In this document: positions 45,291-56,610 of the stretch, piece by piece | Numbering within the stretch: the stretch's first letter is position 1 | Layout: every line of letters starts with the position of its first letter | NCBI RefSeq assembly: GCF_008728515.1 | Contig: NC_044990.1 | Coordinates: 61,608,879 to 61,672,878 of the forward strand | Source of the DNA: Papio anubis | Lineage: Eukaryota; Chordata; Mammalia; Primates; Cercopithecidae | DNA length: 64,000 nt | Direction of reading: 5' to 3' | Notes under the pieces: model-generated | Database searches by the model: none | Seen by the model: the letters and a program-made list of their open reading frames with translations, nothing else | What the model was told of the DNA's origin: nothing | Program-made: the position numbers and the translations under genes

Positions 45291-47727
45291 TTGTTTATTC
45301 TTACAATGTTTTACAATGTCAATTTTAAGAACATTTTATACATTAATTATGAATTGCCTTACTAAACTTCACAGGTTCCCTCTAGTTGTATTTAACGTAT
45401 TATGCAATCTTGATATCCCCCCCAGCACTGAACTAAAGGATCAGATATGAGTATGTGCCAGTTTCGTCTCCATGCAGACAATGCTATTTGTATCCATGCA
45501 GACAATGCTATCTGTGTGTTCTCTGTTCATGTCTTCTTTCTTTACAGAGAGAACACTGATATTATTCAGTGTGTTGGCATTCTGATCAACTTAAATAATA
45601 AGTTCCAATGATTCCCATGCAGGTAAAAATGATGTACACGATCAATGCACTTCTGTCCGATTGAAGTATTGAATGAGGATTCTTGAAAAAATATGTAAAT
45701 ACCCAGGCTCAGCTGGCATGCACCTTTTATCGTTTATTTGTATCTCCTCCCTACTTCTTCCTGCTTGAAACAAAAGAATTCCCGGAAAGGAGCAGACATC
45801 TGGCTACCATGAGCATAAAAGACACTCATTAGAATGATATAAAATGCAGCCAAAAGTGCTTAGTGCTTGGAAAATTTATCTGAATGTGTGCCATGGCTGT
45901 AGACTGCCTCCATCTGGACACCTTGTGATCTGAGAAAAATAAGATCCCAAATTGATTTGGTCAAAGACAATTATGAATGATGCAACACAGCAACCTTGGG
46001 AGAAATAATAAACTTAGAGGACTATATATACATCTAATAATTAAATAGGAACATTCTCCAATAAAAATCAACTGTGGTATTGTAAAACATACCAGTGTAG
46101 CTAAGTCAAGAATGGTGGTAGCTTATAAATATCACTAAGATGGTCTCTGTGGAAAATTAGATTTTGTTATTTCACCATAGATGATGATTAGTGAAATAAA
46201 AGTGAATTTTTGTCTTTGATGTTGTTCTTCTCTTCAGAAGCCTAAGAGTCCCTTAATGTGAAGGAGTATTGTGGGATCTTGCTATCTATCCCACTTTCTC
46301 CTTCAAAATGAAAAGTATCTTATTTTTATTGGAAAGAATTTTATTCTATAAAATGAATAAAATTTTTATTAATATAGATATATCCAATTTGTTAGTCTTA
46401 AGTGTATCTGTGTTTTTGTTTTACAATTTTTTATAATTGAAACTGTAGTAGATAATTACTATAAAGGTTAAAAAGGCAATTAATAAAAGTAAATAATAAA
46501 ATCATTTTAATCCCACCTTTTAAAGATAAACCTTAATCGTGTATTTAATAGCTTTATAAAAATTTGTTTTGTGTTTATGTCCATGTTTGATAAATTTGTT
46601 TATACATGCTTAAATATATTAAAATGTCTTTGCATTAATGATTCCAAAAAATATATATGAAACATATGTATTATTTCTCAAGTATGTGCTAATTAATAGC
46701 CCTTACTTTGATTTTTTATTGCAAATGACAAAAGATAAAATAATACACTTTTAAAAATTTTTCCTCAATACATTTTCATCCATATTCACATAATTTTTTA
46801 GTTCTTTAAAGGATGCTAAATTTGTTTCAGGATTTTTCTTATCTTTAAGATAATTTTTGAAGTAATCTCTTCTGTCTGTATTTTTGAAAGACTGACATTT
46901 ATCTCAGAGTCTCTTTTTTCTCTTCTCTCTTTTATTTATACCTTTGTGGGAATGAGAGTGTAACATCAGAAAGAGAAGACCACGGAGGCAAAGGAGGAAG
47001 AAGAGGAGGAAATGGGAAAGTAAGAGAGCAATACTATCTCATTCCTCAGCTGGACATCTAATTAGGCATTGGCTTTAGAAGTATAAACAACTACCACCAC
47101 TCCCATCACCACCATCACCTACAATCACAGAAGGAGGGAGGACATATATAAAACTGTGATGGGAATGTTAGACTAGATTGACTCTAAGACCAGAGATCCC
47201 ACTATACTTGTATATGTTCCCTGGAGGACACAAAAGACCATCGTTTTATCAAGTAGATGAGAATTGTTCTAGTGAAGGTTATGTTTACTTCCCTGAACAG
47301 TTGAAGGTTGCTGTCCTCGGTAGACAATGATGTATTCCAGGAGGTGCTATTGTGGAACTGTTTTCCCTGGTATAAGGAAGTATAACAAGATTCTGGAATG
47401 GCAGATATTAAATGGTGGCCCTTAAACACAGATGAATAGTCAAAATTACTACAACAGAAAATAAAGCTAGAGCAGAAATGAAGGTACCTTAACCTTCTAG
47501 AATCTGTGAAAATTACTAATGGATCACCATGTTTCCAGGGAAAGAAGAACAGAGTAGTAGAGTATTAATCATAGAATTGTGCGACAACACCAACAGAAAG
47601 TAAACCAAGGTTTGGTGAGCTGGAGGCTCACAAGAGACACCCCATGCAAGAAATTGTTAGCTTAAGATTCTCAACTCTCAATGCCTACCAAATTCGATGG
47701 AGGATGGAAAGACTAATGACCTTGCAA
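45291..47727. other. 2.4 kb without recognised gene
   Basis: A 24-base unit containing CCATGCAGACAATGCTAT is duplicated at about 45469-45517. A purine-rich patch lies at 46960-47020. I assign nothing else. Confidence 0.42.
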
Positions 47728-47813
47728 GTGTGTGTGTCTGTGTGTGCACGAGAGAGAGAGAGTGTGTGTGTGTGTGTGTATCTATGTGTGTGTGTGTGTG
47801 TATATATATATAT
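47728..47813. repeat. (TG)n-(GA)n-(TG)n-(TA)n microsatellite
   Basis: A compound dinucleotide repeat. Overlapping 71- and 99-codon frames start in or just before it and are artefacts. Confidence 0.95.
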
Positions 47814-49520
47814 GCTCCATTTCTTCCCATCTGAAGCCTATAGTTATTTACCATCTTAATTATTTGTTGGGGAAAAAGAAATATCCAAATTTCAAGAGCT
47901 TTTCTTTTGGTGGTTGTTTTACAATTCTAGCTGATACTGATCTCAAGGGATCTCGGAAGTTAAGCAAAAAAAAAATGATGACAAAGAGGATATCAAGAGC
48001 ATGGAAAGTATCTGTGATGCTAAATAACTGAACTGGGAACACTAAAGGGAGTGAAAAGCTGAAAAGATAGGACATGGTAATCAGAAAGCTTGTTCCAATA
48101 AATTGAGTTTTTTCAATTATTGCTGTTATTGACAATATCAACTGTAATCCACCTAGGCTATAATGTCTTTGAATTGAAAGGATCTGTAGAACGATAATGA
48201 GCCAGAAAATAAAATCATTGAGAAATGAGAGGAAATATCTCTGGAGTAAAGAATTTAACCTAAGGGAAATTAGCTTATATCTTGATGACATGATATTCAA
48301 AGTTGGTTAACATTGGGAATAAGGGGAAAAACAGTTTGAATATGGCCCCCCCCCCAAAAAAAAAGAAGAGATTAATACCACTTCCAGGAGCAGTATGAGA
48401 GCTCTGGAAGAAAATACTAATCTAAATGTTTAGATGTTTAGTATTTTAGTAGAGCATGTAGGAAAATCAGTATTCTCCGGAGACAGACTGGATACCATTA
48501 TGTTATGAATAAAGAAACGTCTAGGGATACAGTGGATTTCGTTAAATATGAACCATAAATTTCAGAGAACAGAGTGGAATGTGGATAAGAAGTAGGGGTA
48601 GGTGAATGAAACAGAATAGAAAATACATGTGAAAATTAGACTGCAAGAAAACAGGTGGCACCTGGAAAAATCTGTGAGAGAGCATAACTTTATTAATTGT
48701 GATTTTGAGGCATTCAATAGTGTGAAACTGGTAATGTTCTGTACATAGCGACAGATGGAAGCTGGCTTTACCTCTTGACTGTTGACAACAGAGGTGAAAA
48801 GATCTTGTAAACAATGTCTTAGTTCCAATGTGGGAAACCTCTGTTGATCCCTGAACAGTTTCAATCTAAAGGTTTTTTTTTTTTTTTCCTATTACTATAA
48901 AAGTGCACTCATGACATCAGTTGGTGGTTTCTAGACCCAAAACAGGAATAGATTGCAGGAAATAACTACAGATGAAGTGAAAATTAAAAGAATCATTAGA
49001 ACATTTTTCACTCAAATCAGTATTTGTTAACTGGATTAAATAACTTTCCTAACAGGAAGATCTAATTTACTACAACCGACTGCAGAAGCAATAAAATATC
49101 TAATAGAGCAACTTTACAAAGTACATACAGTTATATGAAAACACATTTTTTGCCCCTTAAAATGCAACATACACAGATATATTTACAAGAAAAATTATTC
49201 TAAGTCTTTATCAAGAGTAATACATTTTTTAGGCCAGAAAGAAATAAGGAAATTATCTGAGTTATTTTTATGAGAATATAATATTGACAATAAATTTAGA
49301 TATTATACACTTGATAACATGCAAAAAGTTTAAGAAACAAAACCGTGCAACATTTTTAATAGATAATCACTCGGGAACAAGTAAACATTATCCTGGCAAT
49401 GTGAACATGGTTATATTAGAGGCATTTTATTAAATAATTCAACAAATCAATAGATGAAAGAAGAAAAAAACATATAATTCCTGTGAAGATACCAAACCTA
49501 CATTTAGTATATAACACATT
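47814..49520. other. 1.7 kb without recognised feature
   Basis: The longest frame outside repeats (146 codons, minus strand, 47860-48300) is here. It is hydrophobic, matches nothing I know and has no sign of splicing or conservation, so I do not call it. Homopolymer runs occur at 48347-48364 (C then A) and 48872-48887 (T). Confidence 0.42.
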
Positions 49521-49525
49521 CTTTC

Positions 49526-49843
49526 TTCTTTTTTTATTTTTATTTATTTATTTTTTTTTAGACAGAGTTTTGCTCTTGTTGCCCAGGCTGGAATACAATG
49601 GCATGATCTTGGCTCACTGCAACCTCGGCCTGCCAGGTTCAAGTAACTCTCCTGCCTCAGCCTCCTGAGTAGCTGGGATTATAGGCACCTGCCACTATGC
49701 CTGACAAATTTTATTGTATTTTTAGTAGAGTTGGGGTTTCACCATGTCGTCCAGGCTGGTCTCAAACTCCTCACCTCAGGTGATCCGGCCTCCTCAGCCT
49801 CACAAAATGCTGGGATTACAGGCGTGAGCCTCCACACCTGGCC
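49526..49843 (-). mobile_element. Alu (AluS-like)
   Basis: Antisense full-length Alu with a long T/TTTA tail, GGCTCACTGCAACCTCGGCC, GTAGCTGGGATTATAGGCAC and GATTACAGGCGTGAGCC. AACACAT before the tail (49513-49519) recurs at 49844-49850, a short partial target duplication. Confidence 0.93.
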
Positions 49844-49871
49844 AACACATCACTTCTTAATCGAAAATAAA

Positions 49872-50058
49872 TTCTCAGTTGGGCTTGGTAGCATGTGCTT
49901 GTAGCTCCAGCTACTCTAGTGGAGAGGCTGAGGCAGGAAGATCTCTTGAGTTTAGTAGTTTGAAGCTGCAGGGAGCTAAGATCGCACCACTGCACTCCAG
50001 CCTGTGTGACAGAGTAAGACCCTGTCTGTAAAATAAATAAATAAATAAATAAATAAAC
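49872..50058 (+). mobile_element. Single Alu arm (FRAM/AluJ-like monomer)
   Basis: Only one arm: CAGTTGGGCTTGGTAGCATG, GAGAGGCTGAGGCAGGAAGA, CACTGCACTCCAGCCTGTG, then an (AAAT)n tail. It may be a fossil monomer or a truncated old Alu. Confidence 0.8.
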
Positions 50059-50589
50059 TCTTATTAAAAGAAGAATAGATAATACAAGCTATTGAAAGAT
50101 AAAATGTGACTATTTCCACCCAAAAGCTATCATTATGTTTGATAGAGACCCAAATTGAAACAGCCTCAGGTATTTTAAAGAAGAGCATTTTTTTCTCTCT
50201 CTACCATTAGTTAATATTACAGAATTTTTAATAAAAAAGAAATACAGATACACAAGTTAAAATGAACAAACAATAATTTTCATCCACATATGATATTTCT
50301 GTAAAATAAAATGAATGGATACTGCTTTACACAACAGGAGGTTCAGTAATTAGTGAGATTCAATGAAACATCTGGCATTTAATGCAATTCATAGACACAA
50401 AAGCATCAAGTTATCACAATAATAACAACAATAATGAAACATACCAAAAAATACTTGATAAATGTGTAAATAAATATAAAGATAACCTTAAAACTTTTTT
50501 GAAGAAGAAAAAAAATGTAAAAATTAGCTGAACTGTTTTAATATTTGTATAAAAAATTTACCAAACAATACAGCCAGTAATACATTTGA
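50059..50589. other. No recognised feature
   Basis: AT-rich, possibly the upstream part of the following L1 but too diverged to assign. Confidence 0.4.
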
Positions 50590-51048
50590 AACAGAAATAA
50601 AAATAGGATTACTCTACCATATATTAAATTATATCATAGTAATACCACAAAGTCTTAAATATAACAGTGTGGTAAGAGGGAAAGTATTAAGAGATTTACT
50701 GGCAAAAATGAATAACTCAGAAATAGACTTACATGCATGAGAATTTCTTGTACATGATGTGCTGGTGACTCTCATCTCACGGGTGAAGAAATATAGATTA
50801 ATCAATAAATGGCAGTGGGATCATAAGGTAAGTTCCTGGAAATCAAAATTTAAAAGTAATATTAATTCATTTATACATAGTCTATTAGGATATATTTCAA
50901 ATGAATTCCATATTTAAATCTAAATAATAAAAACAAACATTGAAAACATGAAATAATTCTTTTATATCACAGACATATCAAATCATCACATTGTACACTT
51001 TATACAATTTTTTTATCAACTATACCTCTGTACAGATGGGGAAAAAAA
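50590..51048 (+). mobile_element. L1M with internal deletion
   Basis: ATAACAGTGTGGTAAGAGGG, ACTCAGAAATAGACTTACAT and TCAATAAATGGCAGTGGGAT are sense ORF2. From about 50970 ATATCAAATCATCACATTGT and TATCAACTATACCTCTGTAC are the extreme 3' end, so the sequence between was lost. Confidence 0.68.
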
Positions 51049-51519
51049 ATCTGATGGGATTCTTAAAGTAATGCCGATGAAAGAGTGGGTCTCTTACCAG
51101 AAGCAGCCCCCAAGAGTGCCTCGCTCTCACAATAGCCCACACCTAGTCTCCTGAATTGTATCACTTTTTTTTCAATGTATTATCAAGATTACCAGTTCAG
51201 TGTTTATAACACTTTATACCTCCAGTGGCCTATGTTTCAGGTAAGCAGATACTGCCTGATGTAACTCTCTGGGTACGACTTTCTCCCCGGATTTAAGGGT
51301 AGCAATTGGTCTCATGACTTTAGTTCTCTAATGGATTGAAGAAAAAACAGTGAATTTTAATTTGTCCTGCCTTTCCTTTTTGTGAAACGAGAACAACAAC
51401 TTACAAGCCCTTCAGATATTGAAGCTAAAACTAGAAATCCTCTGGAGAGCTTTTTATTACTAATGTTATATTTTACAATCACAAATTCTCTATTTGCCTC
51501 TTCTAAAATCTATTTTCTA
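51049..51519. other. No recognised feature
   Basis: Unassigned sequence, less AT-rich near 51060-51170. Confidence 0.4.
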
Positions 51520-51808
51520 GGAGGGAGTGGTGGCTCATGCCTGTAATTCCAGCACTTTGGGAGGCCGAGGCGTGCGGATCACCTGACGTCTGGAGTTTGA
51601 AACCAGCCTGGCCAACATGGTAAAACCTTATCTCTACTAAAAATACAAAAATTATTCAGGCACGGTGGTGGGCACCTGTAATCCCAGCTACCCAGGAGAC
51701 TGAGGCAGCAGAATCGCTTGAATCCGAGAGGCAGAGGTTGCAGTGAGCCAAGATCGCACCATTGCACTCCAGTCTGGGTGACAGAGCGAGACTCTGTCTC
51801 AAAAAAAA
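51520..51808 (+). mobile_element. Alu (AluS-like)
   Basis: GGAGGGAGTGGTGGCTCATG, GGAGGCCGAGGCGTGCGGAT, AACCAGCCTGGCCAACATGG and GGGTGACAGAGCGAGACTCT, with an A8 tail. The MST LTR begins about 20 bases further on. Confidence 0.94.
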
Positions 51809-51829
51809 TTTTTTTTTCTATTTACCTAC

Positions 51830-52198
51830 TGATATGGTTAGGCTTTATAACACCACCCAAGTCCCATCTTGAATTGTAATCCCCAGGTTTTGAGGGACAG
51901 ACCTGGTGGGAGGTTAATGGATCATGGAGGCAGTTTCTTCCACGCTGTTCTCCTGATAGTGAGTGAGTTCTCATGAGCTCTGGTGGTTTTATAAGACAGT
52001 TTCCCCTGCTCTCTCTTGTACTTGCTCTCTCCTGCCTACCACCATGTAAGACATGCCTGCTTCCCCTTTCCACCAGGACTGTAAGTACCCTGAGGCCTCC
52101 CCAATCATGTGGAACTGTGAGTCAATTAGACCTCTTTTCTTTATAAATTACTCAGTCTCAGGTATGTATTTAGAGGAGTATGAAAATGCACAAATACA
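51830..52198 (+). mobile_element. MST-type solo LTR (ERVL-MaLR)
   Basis: Starts TGATATGGTTAGGCTTTATA and ends CACAAATACA, with GGTGGGAGGTTAATGGATCA, GGTGGTTTTATAAGACAG and CTTTATAAATTACTCAGTCT inside. CCTAC (51825-51829) and TCTAC (52199-52203) flank it and differ at one base. No internal region, so recombination left a solo LTR. Confidence 0.9.
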
Positions 52199-52269
52199 TC
52201 TACTATATTTCTTATAATTTCATTTATTCAAGTATGTTTTTTATATCATTGTACATAGATATAATAGCT

Positions 52270-52514
52270 GCTTTCAAGTCCTTGCCTAAAACTCCCAACA
52301 TCTGGATGATGATCTATGCTAACTTTTCCCAGGATCTGCATGTGTCACTTTATTTTTTTTTGGTTTATATCCTGAACATTGTGATACTAACTTTTATAGC
52401 CTCTCAGTTTCGTTAAGTTCTCCTAGATAGCGGTGATGTTTTTGTTAAGTAAAAACTTAAATTGATAAATTATGAATTAGTATCAAACTTAGGATAGATG
52501 GCAATTCAATCCTC
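52270..52514 (-). mobile_element. L1M 3'UTR, part one (left of the Alu composite)
   Basis: GCTGCTTTCAAGTCCTTGCC and AACTCCCAACATCTGGATGA resemble the antisense 3'UTR of old L1ME-type elements. It appears to continue beyond the Alu insertion at 53195. Confidence 0.5.
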
Positions 52515-52526
52515 AGTTTAATTATT
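52515..52526. repeat. Left target-site duplication of the Alu composite
   Basis: AGTTTAATTATT here recurs exactly at 53183-53194, after two Alus and a linker, and nowhere between them. Confidence 0.9.
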
Positions 52527-52826
52527 ATTATTATTTTTTTTTTTGAGACTGATTCTGGCTCTGTCGCCCAGGCTGGAGTGCAGTGGCCGGATCTCAGCTC
52601 ACTGCAAGCTCCACCTCCCGGGTTTACGCCATTTTCCTGCCTCAGCCTCCCGAGTAGCTGGGACCACAGGCGCCCGCCACCTCGCCCGGCTAGTTTTTTG
52701 TATTTTTTAGTAGAGACGAGGTTTCACCGTGTTAGCCAGGATGGTCTCGATCTCCTGACCTCGTGATCCGCCCGTCTCGGCCTCCCAAAGTGCTGGGATT
52801 ACAGGCTTGAGCCACTGCGCCCGGCC
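52527..52826 (-). mobile_element. AluYRa-type element, 3' member of the composite
   Basis: Antisense with a TTA/T tail at the left. It carries CCGGATCTCAGCTCACTGC, CGGCTAGTTTTTTGTATTTT, GACGAGGTTTCACCG and GGCTTGAGCCACTGCGC. Its tail side abuts the left target duplication, but its 5' end abuts the linker and not the matching duplication. Confidence 0.95.
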
Positions 52827-52893
52827 GGGGTTTTCCATTTTAAAACTGACCTTTCTGGTTCCGGGTGAAGACAAAGACAGATGACATAGGTTT
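52827..52893. other. 67-bp linker between the two Alus
   Basis: GGGGTTTTCCATTTTAAAAC through GACATAGGTTT is neither Alu nor related to the flanks on either side. It looks like sequence carried from another locus. Confidence 0.85.
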
Positions 52894-53182
52894 ATTTTTT
52901 GTCACGGAGTCTCGCTCTGTCGCCCAGGCTGGAGTGCAGTGGCGCGATCTCGGCTCACTGCAAGCTCCGCCTCCCGGGCTTACGCCATTTTCCTGCCTCA
53001 GCCTCCCGAGTAGCTGGGACCACAGGCGCCCGCCACCTCGCCCGGCTAGTTTTTTGTATTTTTTAGTAGAGACGAGGTTTCACCGTGTTAGCCAGGATGG
53101 TCTCGATCTCCTGACCTAGTGATCCGCCCGTCTCAGCCTCCCAAAGTGCTGGGATTACAGGCTTGAGCCACCGCGCCCGGCC
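52894..53182 (-). mobile_element. AluY-type element, 5' member of the composite
   Basis: Antisense, with only a TTTATTTTTT stub as tail. It has GGCGCGATCTCGGCTCACTG, the standard AluY right arm, but shares GGGACCACAGGCGC, CCATTTTCCTGCC and GACGAGGTTTC with its neighbour. Its 5' end abuts the right target duplication at 53183-53194. Confidence 0.95.
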
Positions 53183-53194
53183 AGTTTAATTATT

Positions 53195-53660
53195 TGAGCC
53201 TTAGCTTGGTGGCAACCTATGAATATGAGGTTTAGCCAGTTACTTGGCAAAGTTCAAACAGGAACACCTGGGTTCTCTGTTTCTGAATTTTCATATTAGA
53301 TTTCTGCTGCATTGGGCAGACCTTGCTCTGTCATTTGAGCCAGAATAATGTTGGGTTATTGATTGGAGCTTCTGCCACCAAACATCACGCTGTCTGGCAC
53401 CCCTTCATTGATCCAAAGCCTCCTAATTTAGTAATTTCTCCTCTGATTTCTTGAAAGTTTCAACTCCTTTTTACGATTGTGTGCTTTTGTTCATGCTATG
53501 CAGGCTTCAGGCAGTTTTTCTTAATTTTTATTTTGTGTTATATATTTTGTCCAGAGTTTATCATTGTTCTTCTAAAGGTTTGTCCCTTAGAAATTTACTC
53601 TCATATTAAATGTGGTACTCTCCAAAAATATAATCTTTCTTAATTTTCTCAATGAGTTGT
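53195..53660 (-). mobile_element. L1M 3'UTR, part two (tentative)
   Basis: Continues the sequence interrupted by the composite. TTTGTGTTATATATTTTGTC, AGAGTTTATCATTGTTCTTC and related patches are L1M 3'UTR-like in antisense, but divergence is high. Confidence 0.42.
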
Positions 53661-54509
53661 GATTGTTTCTTTTGCCCTGAATTACCTGAGGAGTATTTTT
53701 CTTAGCACCTCCACTGAAAGAAAAAAAGTGAAACTCCTTATGCAGAAAAACTAGTGATGACAACAATAAAAATTTCCATAAAAGCTTGTTACTGGTTTTG
53801 AAGTTAAATCATTATCTGTACATTTATTATTGTGTCAGTTACATTTGTATAATGTTATCAAAATGCTATTTTATGCTGTCCTTTTCATTGGTATCTAATA
53901 ATATATGATTACAAAAAATTGATATGTTTCTTTCTGCATTGTTGTGTGACAAACATTTGCAAAGAAGCCAGTGAAGTGAACATAATGCAAAAAAAAAAAA
54001 AAAATTAATTAGCTTAATGTTACCCAATCAGGAGGAAGGAGAAATAAGTCTGCAACTGAGAAGTGACCTAAAGTACTTTTATGTAAGCAACAGGGGACCT
54101 ACATTTACAGAAATTGTGTATTTAAAGATTAGGGAATTATACTTGAGAAACATACATAATATGTTGCTAGGTACTGGAACATAAATAATAACATATTATG
54201 GCTCTTTTGGAAAAAAGGTTATTACCAATTTTTAAATTCTTATAAAATATGTCTGTCTCTAAAATATGAAAAGAATTGAAGATATTAAAAATAAAAATAA
54301 ATTTGTTCAAATTTTGTATTATGATCAACCGATGAACTCTTTTAGTAACTCTATACATTATTAATTTTAATGTGAATTAATGTTTAAATCTAAAAGTTCA
54401 AGGGTATCAACACTACTTTGCACCAAAATATTAGAAATATATAAACTTAAAGTGTTCAGATTTTGACTATAAACAACATAAACTAGTTAAAATAAAAATT
54501 ATTGAACAT
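53661..54509. other. No recognised feature
   Basis: AT-rich, with an A run at 53989-54004. No family or gene recognised. Confidence 0.42.
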
Positions 54510-54805
54510 GGCTGGGTGTGGTGACTCACGCCTGTAATCTCCACACTGGGAGGCTGAGGTCGACGGATCACCTAAGATTGGGAGATTGAGACCAGCCTGA
54601 CCAACTTGGAGAAACCCCATCTCTACTAAAAATACAAAATTAGCCGGTCATGGTTGTGCGTGCCTGTAATCCCAGCTACTTGGGAGGCTGAGGCAGAAAA
54701 AATCCCTTGAGCCCAGGAGGCGGAGGTTGCAGTGAGCTGAGATCATACCATTGCACTCCAGCCTGGGCAACAAGAGCAAAACTCCGTATCAAAAAAAAAA
54801 AAAAA
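54510..54805 (+). mobile_element. Alu (AluS-like)
   Basis: GGCTGGGTGTGGTGACTCAC, AGACCAGCCTGACCAACTTG, GGAGGCGGAGGTTGCAGTGA and CCTGGGCAACAAGAGCAAAA, ending in A15. A few small deletions. Confidence 0.94.
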
Positions 54806-55449
54806 GGAACGTTTTCTAAATGCTTGTTCTGCAGTTACCTCAATGAATCAATGTCATTTCTATCAGGAAATAATGTTTATTGATACTTTATTTCTACATG
54901 ATTAGTGGCTATATTGAAATATCATTTAATAAAATTAGAATTTGTTAATATAAATATTACATTTATGCATGATCAATATTTATTTTCCATAATTGTTGCT
55001 TAAGTTCCATTTTTATAATGCAAAGATTCACATACAATATGTATATTTTTATTAATGTTTCCTGATTTTTAGGTGATAATTATTGTCCTCATGGGTAAAG
55101 AAGCAGCTGAAGGATATTCTCATTAGTTGTGTATTCATATGCACCACACAACTTTAATTCATATTTCAAAGCTATACAAATAGCAAAAGCTGCTAAAGAA
55201 CATACCAACAAATCCTTAAATCGGGTAATGCACCAAAAAAAGACATATTAGTCATGGTTGACAGGTTTAAAAAGAAAAAAGAACATAAACTGATTATTTA
55301 TGCAGGCAGTGCTGCTCTTTCTACTGTAACTGACTACTTTGCAACTCACAATTTGATTATACATCCATTGGTATGTTATACAACTTTTTAGGTTGATATT
55401 TGGAAACACTTGTTAACTCTACACAAAAGTAAAATTAACAACTCTCTTT
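54806..55449. other. No recognised feature
   Basis: AT-rich sequence with no family I recognise. Confidence 0.4.
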
Positions 55450-56200
55450 TTTCTTTTCTTATTATGGTAAAACCATATAAGATCTACCCTCTTAACAAAT
55501 TTTAAGTGTAGAGTAAAATATTATGAACTATAACCACAATGTTATACAGCAGTTCTCTATAACGTTTTCATCTTACATAACTGAAATTTTATACCCAAAG
55601 AACATGAAGTCCTCATTGCTCCATCAACACTGCCCCGGTCAGCCACCATTTTACTTTCTACTTCAATGAGTTTGACTACTCTAAATACCTTATGTCAGTG
55701 GAATGATGGTATATTGTGATTTCTGATTTATTTCACTTAGCATAATGTCTTCAAGGTTTGTTTATGTTGTAGCACAGGGGTCTCCAATACCCGGGCCATG
55801 GACCAGTACCGGTCTGAGGCTTATTAGGAACCAGGCAGCACAGTAGGAGGTGAGCGGTCGGCAGGCAAGCATTACTGCCTAAGCTCCACCTCTTGTCAGA
55901 TCAAGAGCAGTGTGAGACTCTTACAGGAGCAGGAGCCCTATTGTGAACTGCACATGCAAGGAATCTAGGTTGTGTGCTCCTTATGAGAATCTAATGTCAG
56001 ATAATCTGAGCTGGAACAGTTTCATCCCCAATCCGTCCCTGCCACGCCCCTCGCATGGAAAAATTGTCTTCTACAAAACTGGTCCCTGGTGCCAAAAGGG
56101 TTGGGGATCACTGTTCTGGCATATAAGAGGGTTTCCTTTTTGTGGCTGAATAATATTTCACTATATCTACATTTTGATGTAAACATTTGGTTAATGGAGA
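55450..56200 (-). mobile_element. L1M 3' end split by MER1
   Basis: Antisense 3'UTR: TGGTAAAACCATATAAGATC, CATCTTACATAACTGAAATT, TAGCATAATGTCTTCAAGGT up to the MER1 at 55775, and TTTTTGTGGCTGAATAATAT after it at 56122. The L1 is continuous once MER1 is removed. Confidence 0.84.
55775..56113. mobile_element. MER1 (hAT-Charlie, non-autonomous) DNA transposon
   Basis: CAGGGGTCTCCAATACCCGG at the left and GGTTGGGGATCACTG at the right form the inverted ends, and GGAGGTGAGCGGTCGGCAGG plus CTCCTTATGAGAATCTAATG lie inside; 339 bases matches the MER1B size. TTGTAGCA (55767-55774) and TTCTGGCA (56114-56121) are the 8-bp target duplication with two differences. Confidence 0.95.
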
Positions 56201-56277
56201 TTAATTTAATTTAGTTAATAATTATACTACCTAAATTAAGTTAGTTAACAGATATACTTACTAATGTACTACATTTT

Positions 56278-56610
56278 TATGCACTGCATAACAACGTTTT
56301 GCTTAATAACAGACTGCATATATGATGCTGGTCCCATTAGATTATAGTATTATAGTTTTTCTATTCATTTTCTATGTTTAGATACACAAATACCATTGGG
56401 TTATAACTGCCTACGGTTTTCAGAACAGTGACATACCTTGCAGGTTTGTAGCCTACAAGCAATAGGTTATACCATATAGCATAGGTATATGGTAGACTCT
56501 ATCCACCAGGTTTTTGTAAGTACACTCTATGATATTCACACGATGACGAAATTGTCTAACAACACATGTCTCAGAATGTAACCTGTTGTTAAGCAGTGTA
56601 CACTGTACTA
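56278..56610. mobile_element. DNA-transposon fossil with inverted ends
   Basis: TGCACTGCATAACAACG at the left is an imperfect inverse of GTTGTTAAGCAGTGTACA at the right. Inside, CTATGTTTAGATACACAAAT, GTAGCCTACAAGCAATAGG and GTAAGTACACTCTATGATAT match a primate DNA-transposon consensus I know by sequence but cannot name safely. Confidence 0.8.

Noticed and set aside
45469..45517. 24-bp tandem pair as a regulatory repeat
   Set aside because: Two copies only, no known motif; most simply replication slippage.
47860..48300. 146-codon minus-strand frame with hydrophobic stretches
   Set aside because: No recognisable family, no promoter or splice context, and AT-rich DNA often gives hydrophobic chance frames.
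52578..53119. Frames of 62 and 84 codons starting MQWPDLSSLQAPP and similar
   Set aside because: These are antisense Alu translations, also seen at 22420-22608.
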